NCBI RefSeq assembly: GCF_028551255.1
Contig: NZ_CP117029.1
Location: 1,550,001-1,614,000 of the forward strand
Reading direction: 5' to 3'
Origin: Vibrio tubiashii
GTDB taxonomy: Bacteria > Pseudomonadota > Gammaproteobacteria > Enterobacterales > Vibrionaceae
Length of the DNA stretch: 64,000 nt
Under the pieces are notes generated by a model. That model had not been told where the DNA came from and did not search any database. It saw only the letters and a list, made by a program, of their open reading frames with translations. A program made the position numbers and the translations under genes. Shown here piece by piece: positions 1 through 10,132 of the stretch. Position 1 is the stretch's first letter, and each line of letters starts with the position of its first letter.

Positions 1-3000
1 CGAATTCTTCAGCAGTATTTCGGTTGTAAGCAAGAAGTGGAATTTACCACTTACTTCTCTGAGAGCCCACTAGCTCGAACTCACTATATTGTTCGTGTTG
101 ATAACAACAACATGGACGTAGACGTTAAAACGATTGAGCAAAACTTAATGGAAGCATCTTCAACTTGGGATGATCGTTTATCAGAAGCGATCGTGGCGAA
201 CTTTGGTGAAAGTAAAGGCCTGCCGCTTTCTAAAGAATACATGCGTGCATTCCCACGTTCGTACAAAGAAGATGTAATGCCAGGTTCTGCAGTGGCAGAT
301 ATTGAGCGCTTAGAAAAACTCAGCGATGACAACAAACTGGGTATGCTTTTCTACCGCCCACAAGAGTTGGGTGCAGATTCAAAATCAGTCAGACTGAAGC
401 TTTACCACCGTGATGAGCCAATCCATCTATCCGATGTTATGCCTATGCTTGAGAACCTTGGCTTACGCGTGATTGGTGAATCGCCATACGAAGTACGCAA
501 AGTGAACGGTCAGGTATACTGGATCCTAGATTTCTCAATGCTTCATAAGAGTGAGAAAACCGTCGATCTTCGTGAAGCGCGTGATCGTTTCCAACAGGCA
601 TTTGCTGCAATTTGGGCTGGCGAACTTGAAAGCGATGGCTTTAACCGTTTGGTGCTAGGTGCATCATTAACTGGTCGTGAGATTTCGATTCTTCGTGCTT
701 ATGCTCGCTACATGCGTCAAGTCGGCTTCCCATTCAGTCAACAATATATCGAAGACACGCTGAACCATTACCCAGATCTAGCCAAGGGGCTGGTGGAGCT
801 GTTTGGTAAGCGTTTCGAACCTAAATTCAAAGGCAGCCAAAAAGGTCAAAACGATCTTATCGCTAAGATTACTGAGCAGTTGGATCATGTTGAAAGCTTG
901 GATGATGATCGTATTCTGCGTCGTTACATGGAGATGATCACTGCTACTCTTCGTACTAACTACTATCAGTTAAATGAAGACAAGCAGCCTAAGCCTTGGC
1001 TATCACTTAAGATGAAACCAAGTGATATTCCAGAAATTCCTCAGCCAGTACCCGCGTTTGAGATCTTTGTTTACGCACCAGATATTGAAGGTGTTCACTT
1101 GCGTGGCGGTAAAGTAGCGCGTGGCGGTCTACGCTGGTCAGATCGACAAGAAGACTTCCGTACCGAAATTCTTGGCCTAGTGAAAGCACAGCAAGTTAAG
1201 AACACGGTGATTGTTCCTGTGGGTGCTAAAGGTGGTTTCGTCTGTAAACGACAGCCTATGCTAAGTGGCCGCGATGAAATCTTCGCTGAAGGTCAACGCT
1301 GTTACAAACGCTTTATCCGCGCCCTACTGGATGTGTCAGACAACATCATCGAAGGTGAAGTGGCTCATCCTAAGAGTGTGGTTCGCCATGATGAAGATGA
1401 TCCGTATTTGGTTGTTGCGGCTGATAAAGGTACAGCAACATTCTCTGATCTTGCTAACTCTGTATCAGAGGAATACAACTTCTGGCTAGGAGATGCATTT
1501 GCTTCAGGTGGTTCGAACGGTTATGACCACAAAGCAATGGGTATCACTGCGAAAGGCGGTTGGGAATCGGTTAAGCGTCATTTCCGTGAAATGGGAATTA
1601 ACTGTCAAACTACAGATTTCACTGCCATTGGTGTTGGTGATATGGCAGGTGACGTATTTGGTAACGGTATGCTGCTATCTAAGCACATTCGCCTGCAAGC
1701 TGCGTTTAACCACATGCATATCTTTATTGACCCGAACCCAGAATCAGCGCCTAGCTGGGAAGAGCGTAACCGCTTATTCAATCTTCCACGTTCTAGCTGG
1801 GAAGACTATGACGCGAAACTGATTTCAAAAGGCGGCGGTATTTTCTCTCGCCGTGCTAAGTCGATTTCTCTAACGCCAGAAATCCAAAAGATGCTGCGTA
1901 CCAAGAAATCTTCGGTTGCCCCTAATGATCTGATTAAGATGATCCTATCTATGGAAGTCGATCTTCTATGGAATGGTGGTATCGGTACTTACGTTAAGGC
2001 TTCGAGTGAGACGCATACTGATGTTGGCGACCGCGCCAATGATGTATTGCGTATTGATGGTCGAGATCTGAAAGCGAAAGTTGTCGGTGAGGGCGGTAAC
2101 TTAGGTATGACTCAGCTTGGTCGTATCGAATATGCACTGACTGGTGGCCGTGTTAATACTGACTTCGTTGATAACGTCGGTGGCGTTGACTGTTCGGATA
2201 ATGAGGTCAACATTAAGATCTTCCTTAACGGTCTAGTGACTAATGGTGATCTTACGGTCAAACAGCGCAATAAGATCCTTGAGTCGATGGAAGACGAAGT
2301 GGGTGAAATTGTTTTAGATGACGCCTACTGTCAATCTGAATCTATCTCTGTGACTGAGCAGCAAGGTGTGTCATTAGTTAAGGAACAAATTCGTTTCATT
2401 CATACTATGGAAAAAGCGGGTCACCTTGATCGTGCACTTGAGTACATCCCAGATGACGAAACCTTACTTGAGCGTGAAAAGCAGGGCATGGCACTGACTC
2501 GTCCAGAGCTTTCTGTACTTGTGGCATACGGTAAGATGGTTCTGAAAGAAGAGCTAGTGCATGAAGACATCGCAAAAGATGAATTCCATGCTCAGCAACT
2601 TGTTAGCTACTTCCCGACCGAGTTACGCCGTAACTATTCTTCGCAAATGGATAATCATCCGCTACGTGCTGAAATTATTGCAACAGCGCTTGCGAATCAA
2701 ATGGTTAACGAAATGGGCTGTAACTTTGTTACTCGTCTACAAGAAGAAACGGGTGCGTGCGTCGTTGATATTGCAAATGCGTATGTTGCATCTCGTGAAA
2801 TCTTTGGACTAGGCAAAGTACTTGAAGAAGTTCGTTCGCTAGACAACGAAGCCTCAACCGAAGCGCAATATGACATGATCTTCTATGTGCGTAGAACGTT
2901 ACGTCGTCTATCACGTTGGTTGTTACGCAATCGTACTGGTCGTCAGTCTGTTAAAGATCTGATTGAACTGTACCAAGCTGACGTCGATACAATCAAAACG

Positions 3001-3537
3001 CATCTCGATGACATGCTTGTTCCTTCAGAAGTGGAAGAGCACAACGAGATGGCGCAAGCTTGGATTGAGCAGGGCATCAAGGAAGAAGTGGCTAGCTATG
3101 TTGCTCGTTTGTCTAGCCTATACTCAGTACTGGATATATCCACAGTATCTCGTGAAAAAGGCAAAACTATCGAGCAAACGGCTAAGCTTTACTACAACTT
3201 AGGCGATCGCTTATCACTGCACTGGTTCTTGAAGCAAATCAATGGCCAAGCGGTGGATAACAACTGGCAAGCATTGGCTAGAGCTGCGTTCCGTGAAGAT
3301 CTCGATTGGCAACAGCGTCAGCTAACTGGTCAAGTACTGAGCTGTGGTTGTTCGCCAGAAGATCTCGATGTGATGAAAGCACTGGATGATTGGATCGAAA
3401 CTAACGAAACCTCTTTGCACCGTTGGGAAAATATTCTTAACGAGTTCAAGGTGGGTTCAGTGCATGAGTTTGCGAAATTCTCTGTTGCATTACGCGAACT
3501 TATGCTGCTTAACCTTAATTGCAGTGCGAATGAGTAA
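1..3537 (+). CDS. gdhB: NAD-specific glutamate dehydrogenase, large (GdhB-type), 5'-truncated
   Basis: Catalyses NAD-dependent oxidative deamination of glutamate to 2-oxoglutarate and ammonia in the cytoplasm. The reading frame is open from base 1, so only about the last 1,178 residues of a protein normally near 1,600 are present. The catalytic core is recognisable: GGLRWSDR (nt about 1,120-1,143) followed by the lysine-containing VPVGAKGGFVCK (nt about 1,213-1,248). A nucleotide-binding-type stretch GVGDMAGDVFGNG lies near nt 1,630-1,670, and the long helical C-terminal domain follows. A strong terminator follows the stop codon, so it appears to be transcribed separately from pyrD. The N-terminal ACT-like region lies outside the window. 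Family assignment is very secure. Confidence 0.96.
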   Translation, partial: RILQQYFGCKQEVEFTTYFSESPLARTHYIVRVDNNNMDVDVKTIEQNLMEASSTWDDRLSEAIVANFGESKGLPLSKEYMRAFPRSYKEDVMPGSAVADIERLEKLSDDNKLGMLFYRPQELGADSKSVRLKLYHRDEPIHLSDVMPMLENLGLRVIGESPYEVRKVNGQVYWILDFSMLHKSEKTVDLREARDRFQQAFAAIWAGELESDGFNRLVLGASLTGREISILRAYARYMRQVGFPFSQQYIEDTLNHYPDLAKGLVELFGKRFEPKFKGSQKGQNDLIAKITEQLDHVESLDDDRILRRYMEMITATLRTNYYQLNEDKQPKPWLSLKMKPSDIPEIPQPVPAFEIFVYAPDIEGVHLRGGKVARGGLRWSDRQEDFRTEILGLVKAQQVKNTVIVPVGAKGGFVCKRQPMLSGRDEIFAEGQRCYKRFIRALLDVSDNIIEGEVAHPKSVVRHDEDDPYLVVAADKGTATFSDLANSVSEEYNFWLGDAFASGGSNGYDHKAMGITAKGGWESVKRHFREMGINCQTTDFTAIGVGDMAGDVFGNGMLLSKHIRLQAAFNHMHIFIDPNPESAPSWEERNRLFNLPRSSWEDYDAKLISKGGGIFSRRAKSISLTPEIQKMLRTKKSSVAPNDLIKMILSMEVDLLWNGGIGTYVKASSETHTDVGDRANDVLRIDGRDLKAKVVGEGGNLGMTQLGRIEYALTGGRVNTDFVDNVGGVDCSDNEVNIKIFLNGLVTNGDLTVKQRNKILESMEDEVGEIVLDDAYCQSESISVTEQQGVSLVKEQIRFIHTMEKAGHLDRALEYIPDDETLLEREKQGMALTRPELSVLVAYGKMVLKEELVHEDIAKDEFHAQQLVSYFPTELRRNYSSQMDNHPLRAEIIATALANQMVNEMGCNFVTRLQEETGACVVDIANAYVASREIFGLGKVLEEVRSLDNEASTEAQYDMIFYVRRTLRRLSRWLLRNRTGRQSVKDLIELYQADVDTIKTHLDDMLVPSEVEEHNEMAQAWIEQGIKEEVASYVARLSSLYSVLDISTVSREKGKTIEQTAKLYYNLGDRLSLHWFLKQINGQAVDNNWQALARAAFREDLDWQQRQLTGQVLSCGCSPEDLDVMKALDDWIETNETSLHRWENILNEFKVGSVHEFAKFSVALRELMLLNLNCSANE

Positions 3538-3585
3538 ACGTTTGCCATAATTCGTTGAATTATTCGGTAAAACATTGAATAATAC

Positions 3586-3610
3586 AGCCCCGTTTATACG
3601 GGGCTTTTTT
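3586..3610 (+). terminator. Rho-independent terminator after gdhB
   Basis: A GC-rich stem AGCCCCG/CGGGGCT with a short TTTATA loop is followed by a run of T. It lies 50 bp after the gdhB stop and directly before the pyrD ribosome-binding site. Confidence 0.85.
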
Positions 3611-3624
3611 CTTTCGGAGGCACA

Positions 3625-4635
3625 ATGCTTTACCGTCTAGCCAGAACTGGCTTTTTCCAACTCGATGCCGAAAAGGCACACGATCTCGCAATTCAAAACT
3701 TCAAGCGCTTTACTGGCACACCACTTGATCTTCTTTACCGTCAGCAACTTCCTCATCGTCCAGTCGAATGTATGGGTTTAACTTTCCGTAACCCAGTTGG
3801 CCTCGCGGCTGGTCTGGATAAAAACGGCGAGTGTATTGAAGCATTCGATGCTATGGGCTTTGGTTTTGTTGAAGTCGGCACAGTGACACCTCGTCCACAA
3901 GCAGGAAATGACAAACCACGTCTATTCCGTCTTGTAGAGGCTGAGGGCATTATCAACCGCATGGGTTTCAACAACCTAGGTGTCGATAACCTTGTCGAAA
4001 ATGTCAAAAAAGCCAAATACGACTGTGTACTTGGTATTAACATTGGCAAGAACAAAGACACACCAATCGAAAAGGGTGCGGAAGATTACTTGATCTGTAT
4101 GGAAAAGGTATATCAGTACGCAGGCTACATCGCGGTTAACATTTCTTCGCCAAATACTCCTGGATTGCGTTCACTGCAATACGGTGAAGCTTTGGATGAA
4201 CTGCTGTCAGAGCTAAAAGCAAAACAAGCCGAACTGGCTGAAAAGCATGGTAAATATGTTCCTCTGGCATTGAAGATCGCTCCGGATCTTAGTGATGATG
4301 AGATCAAACAGATCTGTGACTCTCTGCTTAAAAACAAGATCGACGCAGTTATTGCAACCAACACAACATTGGATCGTTCAATCGTTGAAGGTATGAAGCA
4401 CGCGAACGAGGCGGGCGGTTTGAGTGGGCGTCCTGTTCAAAGCAAAAGTACTGAAGTGGTTCGCTGTCTACATGAACAGCTTAAAGATGAAATTCCAGTG
4501 ATTGGAGTAGGTGGCGTTGATTCTTACGTTGCTGCTAAAGAAAAAATGATGGCGGGTGCGCAGTTAGTTCAGGTTTACTCTGGGTTTATTTATCACGGTC
4601 CGGCACTGGTACGTGATATCGTGAAAAACATCTAA
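3625..4635 (+). CDS. pyrD: Dihydroorotate dehydrogenase (quinone), class 2
   Basis: Oxidises dihydroorotate to orotate with electrons passed to quinone, the fourth step of de novo pyrimidine synthesis, at the inner face of the cytoplasmic membrane. At 336 residues it has the usual class 2 length. The N-terminal [20 protein letters not shown] helix is the membrane-associating segment of this class. The INRMGFNN motif and [11 protein letters not shown], which holds the catalytic serine, are both present, and GVGGVDS forms the FMN phosphate site. The ATG is preceded by CGGAGG. Its place between gdhB and zapC is standard for Vibrio. Confidence 0.97.
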   Translation: MLYRLARTGFFQLDAEKAHDLAIQNFKRFTGTPLDLLYRQQLPHRPVECMGLTFRNPVGLAAGLDKNGECIEAFDAMGFGFVEVGTVTPRPQAGNDKPRLFRLVEAEGIINRMGFNNLGVDNLVENVKKAKYDCVLGINIGKNKDTPIEKGAEDYLICMEKVYQYAGYIAVNISSPNTPGLRSLQYGEALDELLSELKAKQAELAEKHGKYVPLALKIAPDLSDDEIKQICDSLLKNKIDAVIATNTTLDRSIVEGMKHANEAGGLSGRPVQSKSTEVVRCLHEQLKDEIPVIGVGGVDSYVAAKEKMMAGAQLVQVYSGFIYHGPALVRDIVKNI

Positions 4636-4710
4636 GACATATTAAAATAGAAAACAAATCGATGTGACATTGTCACACGATAGATTTCTAATTAAAACTG
4701 ATTGATAACA

Positions 4711-4744
4711 AGAGGAAATGAGTTTTCATTTCCTCTTTTTTTTC
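4711..4744 (+). terminator. Rho-independent terminator after pyrD
   Basis: Stem GAGGAAATGA/TCATTTCCTC with a GTT-type loop followed by eight or more T residues, about 75 bp after the pyrD stop. Confidence 0.85.
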
Positions 4745-4831
4745 GCCTATTAGCTAATAAAATCCAATTATTGCTAGGAAAGGTAATTAAGCGTTTTACC
4801 TAACTTCAAATCAAATTTCAGAGATGGAACG

Positions 4832-5377
4832 ATGCTTAAACCCAGTGACAAATGGACTTGGTACTATGATGACTCAGAAGGGCACCTTATGCTCGATCTG
4901 GGTGATGATATGGTATTTAAGACCAACCTTCCTCGTAAGCTGATTGTCGACTGCGCGATTGGCGTTAATGAATTCTCAGTAGATGACGCTTCAGCCTATC
5001 AAACCTATAAAGAGCAAATCGCTTTACTTGGCCTGAGTGAGCCAAGACAAGCAGAGCTCTCACTGTATTGTGTTGCCGCGAAGCGTTTTCATAAACCTGT
5101 TCAGCCGAAAAGTTGGTTTTTCGACTGTCTGTCGGATGGCCAAATCGCTCCAGAAGAAGGCGACTTGATACGTCTAACGAACTCCCTGAGCGAAGGTTTT
5201 TTTATTGTTTTAGAGGTAGGTGAGTGTGCCAGCCTGTGCGCATCTGTTTCACTAGACGGTTTCGAACTCAATGGTTCTAAATCGCTCCAGTTTGGTCAGG
5301 CGATTAAAGTGATGCACGATAGGCTGACTGTAGCGAATCATCTATTTCACGCCCAACCAATCGCATTGGTGGGCTAA
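4832..5377 (+). CDS. zapC: Cell division protein ZapC
   Basis: ZapC binds FtsZ and promotes bundling of protofilaments at the Z-ring. The 181-residue length and the start KPSDKWTWYYDDSEGHLMLD match the ZapC family, and its place directly downstream of pyrD is the conserved gammaproteobacterial context. No signal peptide or membrane segment is seen, as expected for a cytoplasmic protein. The ATG has a GATGGAACG leader with a GGA core. A strong terminator follows. Function rests on family recognition and synteny. Confidence 0.9.
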   Translation: MLKPSDKWTWYYDDSEGHLMLDLGDDMVFKTNLPRKLIVDCAIGVNEFSVDDASAYQTYKEQIALLGLSEPRQAELSLYCVAAKRFHKPVQPKSWFFDCLSDGQIAPEEGDLIRLTNSLSEGFFIVLEVGECASLCASVSLDGFELNGSKSLQFGQAIKVMHDRLTVANHLFHAQPIALVG

Positions 5378-5408
5378 CCCAAATTATCGTTCCTTTGTTT
5401 CATTTCCC

Positions 5409-5437
5409 GCCAGCATAATTGCTGGCTTTTTTTTTGC
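5409..5437 (+). terminator. Rho-independent terminator after zapC
   Basis: Stem GCCAGCA/TGCTGGC with loop TAAT followed by nine T residues. It closes the zapC unit. Confidence 0.88.
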
Positions 5438-5855
5438 CCCTAACTCGGCTAAAGAGAGCCCACTAACGCTCCTCAGCTATATTCTCATCTGTGAGATACG
5501 TTCAAATTATCATCACATAGCACAATTAATTTCCATGTTTTCATAGCCGCTGAATCTATAAAAGCAGGGTTTATTCCTCTTTTGTGGCTTTTCTGTAATT
5601 TAATTACATGAAAATTCACTTCTGGTATAGGCCAAAATCCATGTGAATTAGTATTCACTTCGCTTTTAGAGCCGATTGCTTAGTAGAAATACGTTTTGAT
5701 GTTTTGCAGGATTTGAAATAGAACAACGAAGTATGAAAGTGTCGATATTTCATTCAATTGAACGACAAAATGGGGGATTTAACTGATTGAGCTAACGATA
5801 ACTATTGGAGTCAGGTATAATGCGGCGTCATTTTCTACAGAATTAAAACACCACT
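5438..5855. other. Intergenic region between zapC and rlmKL
   Basis: About 420 bp of AT-rich DNA with no supported gene. The only clear signal is a consensus -10 hexamer TATAAT preceded by GG (5816-5821), 35 bp before the rlmKL ATG. No matching -35 is evident at the right spacing, so an extended -10-type or activator-dependent promoter is possible. Confidence 0.5.
5816..5821 (+). promoter_or_regulatory. Probable -10 box of the rlmKL promoter
   Basis: Perfect TATAAT 35 bp upstream of the rlmKL start. The hexamer 17 bp further upstream (TAACGA) is a poor -35. Confidence 0.5.
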
Positions 5856-7979
5856 ATGCATCAATATCTTGCGGTTACGTCCAACGGTTTGGAAAACTTG
5901 TTGGTTGAAGAGTTAACTAAGCTAGGGATCACTAATGCCAAACCTGTTCAAGCAGGGGTACGCTTTAAAGCATCAAATGAGCAAATTTATCGTTGTTGCT
6001 TATGGAGTCGCTTAGCGTCGCGTTTCGTTCGTGTGCTATCTGAGTTCACTTGTAACGATGATATGGATCTCTACCTAGCAACGTCTTCAGTGAACTGGGT
6101 CAATCAATTCCATAGTTCGAAGATGTTTGTTGTTGATTTCAATGGTACTAACCGTGAAATCCGCAATAGCCAGTACGGCGCAATGAAAGTGAAAGATGCC
6201 GTAGTGGATAGTTTCGAGAAAAAGAACCTGCCAAGACCGTCGATCAGTAAAGATCGTGCCGATCTTCGCATCCATGTTCGTTTGCATCGTGATAAAGCGA
6301 TTCTTGGTGTGGATATGGTGGGTGGCGGCCTTCATCAACGTGGCTATCGCCCTGAATCTGGTCGTGCGCCGCTTCGCGAAACTTTAGCAGCTGCTATTAT
6401 CCTACGTAGTGGCTGGAGTGCTGATAAGCCGCTATTAGACCCTATGTGTGGCTCAGGTACGCTCTTGATTGAAGCGGCTATGATGGCGGCGAACATGGCT
6501 CCTGGCGTGAACCGTGAGAAATGGGGCTTTGAGTCTCTAGAAGACTTTGAACCTGAGCTTTGGGCTGAGATTAAATCGGAAGCGGCAGTACAGGCGAGAA
6601 GGGGCGTCAAAAAAGTTGACACTAAGTTTTTCGGCTTTGATAACGACGCGCGAGTGCTTAAAACCGCAAAAGACAACGCGCGCCGTGCAGGTGTTGACTC
6701 TCTGATTGAATTTAACCTTGGTGATGCCGCGCAAGTTAAGCGTCCTCAAGAGTTTGAAGCTGGCGTTATTGTTTCAAACCCACCATACGGTGAGCGTTTA
6801 GGTACTCATCCTGGTTTGATTGCTTTGTACACGGCATTTGGTGCTCAGCTGAAATCTGAGTTCGGTGGCTGCCAAGCGTCTATTTTCTCTAGCTCTGATG
6901 AGCTTCTAAGCTGTTTGCGCATGCGTGCAGACAAGCAGTTCAAACTGAATAACGGTGCGTTACCGTGTCACCAGAAGAACTACTCAATTAGTGACCGTCT
7001 GGTTGAAAATAAAGGTGACAATGTCACTGAATCACTAATTGCCCCTGATTTTTCTAACCGCTTGAAGAAGAACATTGCCAAAATTGGTAAATGGGCGCGT
7101 AAAGAGAAGCTCGATTGCTACCGAATTTATGACGCAGATTTACCGGAATACAATGTCGCGATCGATGTTTACCTCGATCACCTTGTGATTCAAGAATACG
7201 CGGCACCAAAGAATATCCCTGAAGAAAAGGCGAAGCGTCGTCTCACGGATATCATTCGCGCGGCTATTCAAGTAACGGGCACAGAAGCGAATAAAGTTGT
7301 ACTTAAAGTCCGTGAGAAGCAGAAAGGGCGTTCACAGTACCAAAAGCTGTCTCAAGAGTCTGAAACACTCAATGTACATGAGTATGGTGTGCGGCTTAAA
7401 GTAAACCTGCATGACTATCTAGATACAGGCTTGTTCTTAGATCATAAGATTACTCGTCGCAAACTCGGTGAATTGGCTCAAGGTAAAGACTTCTTGAATC
7501 TGTTTGCTTACACCGGATCTGGCACAGTGCATGCCGCTTGTGGTGGCGCTAAATCAACAACAACGGTTGATATGTCGAACACCTATCTAGAGTGGGCAAA
7601 AGAAAACATGAAGCTGAATGGTCAAGTTGGCCGTCAGCATAGATTCGAGCAAGCAGATTGCCTGCAGTGGCTTGAGCGCTCAACGGCACAATTTGATCTA
7701 ATCTTTATCGATCCGCCAACGTTCTCCAACTCGAAGCGCATGGAACAAAGCTTTGACGTACAGCGTGACCATATTCAGTTAATGAAGAACCTTAAGCGTT
7801 TGCTTCGTAATGGCGGCACGATCGTGTTTTCAAACAATAAGCGTCACTTTAAGATGGATATGGAAGGTTTGGATGAACTTGGTTTAACTGCGAAGAATAT
7901 TTCACACCAAACTTTACCAATGGATTTTTCTCGCAATAAACACATTCATAACTGCTGGGTTTTGACTCACAAGGAATAG
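5856..7979 (+). CDS. rlmKL: Bifunctional 23S rRNA m2G2445 / m7G2069 methyltransferase
   Basis: A fused two-enzyme protein that modifies 23S rRNA at G2445 (RlmL half) and G2069 (RlmK half). At 707 residues it matches the fused family. A THUMP RNA-binding domain fills about residues 1-155. The RlmL half has [11 protein letters not shown] near 194 and the catalytic [10 protein letters not shown] near 306. The RlmK half has NLFAYTGSG near 547 and DPPTFSNS near 618. The stop is followed after 10 bp by a GTG-started thioredoxin-fold gene and then uup, so these three probably form one operon. Confidence 0.96.
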   Translation: MHQYLAVTSNGLENLLVEELTKLGITNAKPVQAGVRFKASNEQIYRCCLWSRLASRFVRVLSEFTCNDDMDLYLATSSVNWVNQFHSSKMFVVDFNGTNREIRNSQYGAMKVKDAVVDSFEKKNLPRPSISKDRADLRIHVRLHRDKAILGVDMVGGGLHQRGYRPESGRAPLRETLAAAIILRSGWSADKPLLDPMCGSGTLLIEAAMMAANMAPGVNREKWGFESLEDFEPELWAEIKSEAAVQARRGVKKVDTKFFGFDNDARVLKTAKDNARRAGVDSLIEFNLGDAAQVKRPQEFEAGVIVSNPPYGERLGTHPGLIALYTAFGAQLKSEFGGCQASIFSSSDELLSCLRMRADKQFKLNNGALPCHQKNYSISDRLVENKGDNVTESLIAPDFSNRLKKNIAKIGKWARKEKLDCYRIYDADLPEYNVAIDVYLDHLVIQEYAAPKNIPEEKAKRRLTDIIRAAIQVTGTEANKVVLKVREKQKGRSQYQKLSQESETLNVHEYGVRLKVNLHDYLDTGLFLDHKITRRKLGELAQGKDFLNLFAYTGSGTVHAACGGAKSTTTVDMSNTYLEWAKENMKLNGQVGRQHRFEQADCLQWLERSTAQFDLIFIDPPTFSNSKRMEQSFDVQRDHIQLMKNLKRLLRNGGTIVFSNNKRHFKMDMEGLDELGLTAKNISHQTLPMDFSRNKHIHNCWVLTHKE

Positions 7980-7989
7980 TAGGTCACAC

Positions 7990-8232
7990 GTGATCACTTT
8001 ATATAGTACAGAAGGGTGCCACCTATGTGAGATGGCATTTGACCTTACAAAACAGTTTAATATTTCTCATCAGGTCGAGATTGTCGATATTGCTTTCGAC
8101 GATGAACTGTTTTCTCGTTACGGCGTCACCATTCCGGTGCTGAATTATCAAGGTAACGAGCTTAATTGGCCGTTTGATTTACAACAATTACAGCTTTGGT
8201 TAGACGAAAATGGCATTACTAACAATAAATAA
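7990..8232 (+). CDS. Glutaredoxin-family protein (CHLC motif)
   Basis: An 80-residue thioredoxin-fold protein starting with MITLYSTEGCHLCEMA, so the redox pair is C10-H-L-C13. The TIPVL stretch near residue 47 is the family cis-proline loop. It belongs to the short glutaredoxin-like DUF836/YuaJ-type proteins commonly found between rlmKL and uup in Vibrio. The start is GTG; an in-frame ATG would remove the active site. The 3' end overlaps the start of uup by 23 bp, implying translational coupling. Its substrate is unknown. Confidence 0.85.
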   Translation: MITLYSTEGCHLCEMAFDLTKQFNISHQVEIVDIAFDDELFSRYGVTIPVLNYQGNELNWPFDLQQLQLWLDENGITNNK

Positions 8233-10126
8233 TGGATTACTGGCTTATGGTGATCATCCTCTTCTAGACAATGCAGACTTCGCATTGCAAGAGAATGAAC
8301 GCGTCTGTTTGGTTGGTAGAAACGGTGCGGGTAAATCCACGTTGATGAAAGTACTTGCCGGTGAGGTAGTACTTGATGATGGAAAGCTAACAGTTACCCA
8401 AGATGTTGTCGTTTCACGCTTAGAGCAAGATCCACCACGAAACCAAGAAGGCACAGTCTTTGATTATGTTGCTGGTGGACTAGCAGAAATTGGTGAGCAG
8501 ATTAAGATCTATCAAGATCAGCTCGATCTGATTGCGGTTGACCCATCAGAGCAGAACATCAATAAGCTTGCACGTATCCAAGAGAACCTTGAACACTCGG
8601 GAGCATGGCGCTTTGAAGACCGTATTAAGAACGTGCTCGCTGCGCTTAAGCTCGATGGCCACACCAAACTGACTGACCTTTCTGGTGGTTGGCAACGTAA
8701 AGCAGCGCTTGCCAGAGCATTGGTTCGCGATCCCGACGTATTATTACTTGATGAGCCAACTAACCACCTTGATGTTACAACGATTGAATGGTTAGAGAAC
8801 TTTCTTAAAGACTTCCGTGGCTCGATTATCTTTATCTCGCACGACCGTGCGTTCATTAAATCTATGGCGACACGTATTGTCGACCTTGATCGCGGCAAAC
8901 TGGCTTCTTTCCCGGGTAACTATGACAACTACTTAGTCGATAAAGAAGAGATGCTCAGAGTCGAAGAGATGCAGAATGCAGAATTCGATAAAAAGCTTGC
9001 TCAAGAAGAAGTTTGGATTCGTCAAGGTATCAAGGCTCGCCGTACACGTAACGAAGGGCGCGTACGTGCGCTTAAGAAGCTACGAGAAGAGCGAAGTGAC
9101 CGACGTGAAGTGCAGGGCAAAGCGAATATCCAGATTGATGATGCGTCGCGCTCAGGCAAGATCGTGTTCGAAGCGAAAAACATCAACTATGACATTGATG
9201 GCAAGTCTATAGTTAAGGATTTCTCTTTCAACATCATGCGCGGTGACCGCATTGCACTGATTGGCCCGAACGGTTGTGGTAAGAGTACATTACTTAAACT
9301 GTTGCTAGATGAGCTTCAGCCTCAGTCTGGTAAGCTTCACTGCGGTACTAAGCTCGAAGTGGCTTATTTTGACCAGTACCGCGAAGTGCTAGATCCTGAA
9401 AAGTCGGTGATTGATAACCTAGCTGATGGTAAACAAGAAGTCATGGTTGGTGGTCGTCAGCGCCATGCGTTGAGCTATCTGCAAGATTTCCTATTTGCCC
9501 CTAAACGCGCTCGTACTCCGGTTAAAGCACTCTCTGGTGGCGAGAAGAACCGTCTATTGCTTGCACGAATCTTCCTAAGACCAAACAACTTGTTAGTGCT
9601 CGATGAGCCAACCAACGATTTAGATATCGAAACTTTGGAACTTTTAGAAGATTTGCTTGCCAATTATCAGGGTACGCTTTTACTTGTCAGCCACGATCGT
9701 CAATTTGTTGATAACACGGTAACGACAAGTTGGATCTTTGAAGGTGAAGGCGTTATTGAAGAATTTGTTGGCGGATATCATGATGCGCAGCAGCAGCGCA
9801 TTCAGTCGCTGAAGGCACGTGCGCCTGAAAAACCAACAAAAAGCATTAAACAGGTTGAGGAAACTCCCAAAACCGCGGCAGTAAAGAACAAGCCTAAGAA
9901 GTTATCTTATAAACTGCAGCGAGAGTTAGAAGCATTGCCAGCCAAACTTGAAGAGTTAGAAGCAGACATTGAAAGCTTACAAGAGCAAGTCAACAGCGCT
10001 GATTTCTTTTCAAAACCCGTCGAGCAAACGCAACCCGTATTAGATAAGCTAACTGCTACAGAGCAGGAGCTTGAAATTGCCTTCGAACGCTGGGAAGAGC
10101 TCGAAGCAATGCAACAGGAAAGTTAA
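8210..10126 (+). CDS. uup: ABC-F ATPase Uup
   Basis: A soluble ABC-F protein with two ATP-binding cassettes and no membrane domain. The family acts on ribosomes and branched DNA intermediates, and loss of E. coli uup raises precise transposon excision. Walker A motifs are GRNGAGKST (residues 36-44) and GPNGCGKST near 354. The signatures are LSGGW and LSGGEKNR, and each cassette has a LLLDEPTNHLD or LVLDEPTNDLD Walker B. The lysine-rich linker and C-terminal coiled coil (about residues 560-638) are typical of Uup rather than EttA. Length is 638 residues. The start lies inside the preceding glutaredoxin-like gene. Confidence 0.93.
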   Translation: MALLTINNGLLAYGDHPLLDNADFALQENERVCLVGRNGAGKSTLMKVLAGEVVLDDGKLTVTQDVVVSRLEQDPPRNQEGTVFDYVAGGLAEIGEQIKIYQDQLDLIAVDPSEQNINKLARIQENLEHSGAWRFEDRIKNVLAALKLDGHTKLTDLSGGWQRKAALARALVRDPDVLLLDEPTNHLDVTTIEWLENFLKDFRGSIIFISHDRAFIKSMATRIVDLDRGKLASFPGNYDNYLVDKEEMLRVEEMQNAEFDKKLAQEEVWIRQGIKARRTRNEGRVRALKKLREERSDRREVQGKANIQIDDASRSGKIVFEAKNINYDIDGKSIVKDFSFNIMRGDRIALIGPNGCGKSTLLKLLLDELQPQSGKLHCGTKLEVAYFDQYREVLDPEKSVIDNLADGKQEVMVGGRQRHALSYLQDFLFAPKRARTPVKALSGGEKNRLLLARIFLRPNNLLVLDEPTNDLDIETLELLEDLLANYQGTLLLVSHDRQFVDNTVTTSWIFEGEGVIEEFVGGYHDAQQQRIQSLKARAPEKPTKSIKQVEETPKTAAVKNKPKKLSYKLQRELEALPAKLEELEADIESLQEQVNSADFFSKPVEQTQPVLDKLTATEQELEIAFERWEELEAMQQES

Positions 10127-10132
10127 CAACTA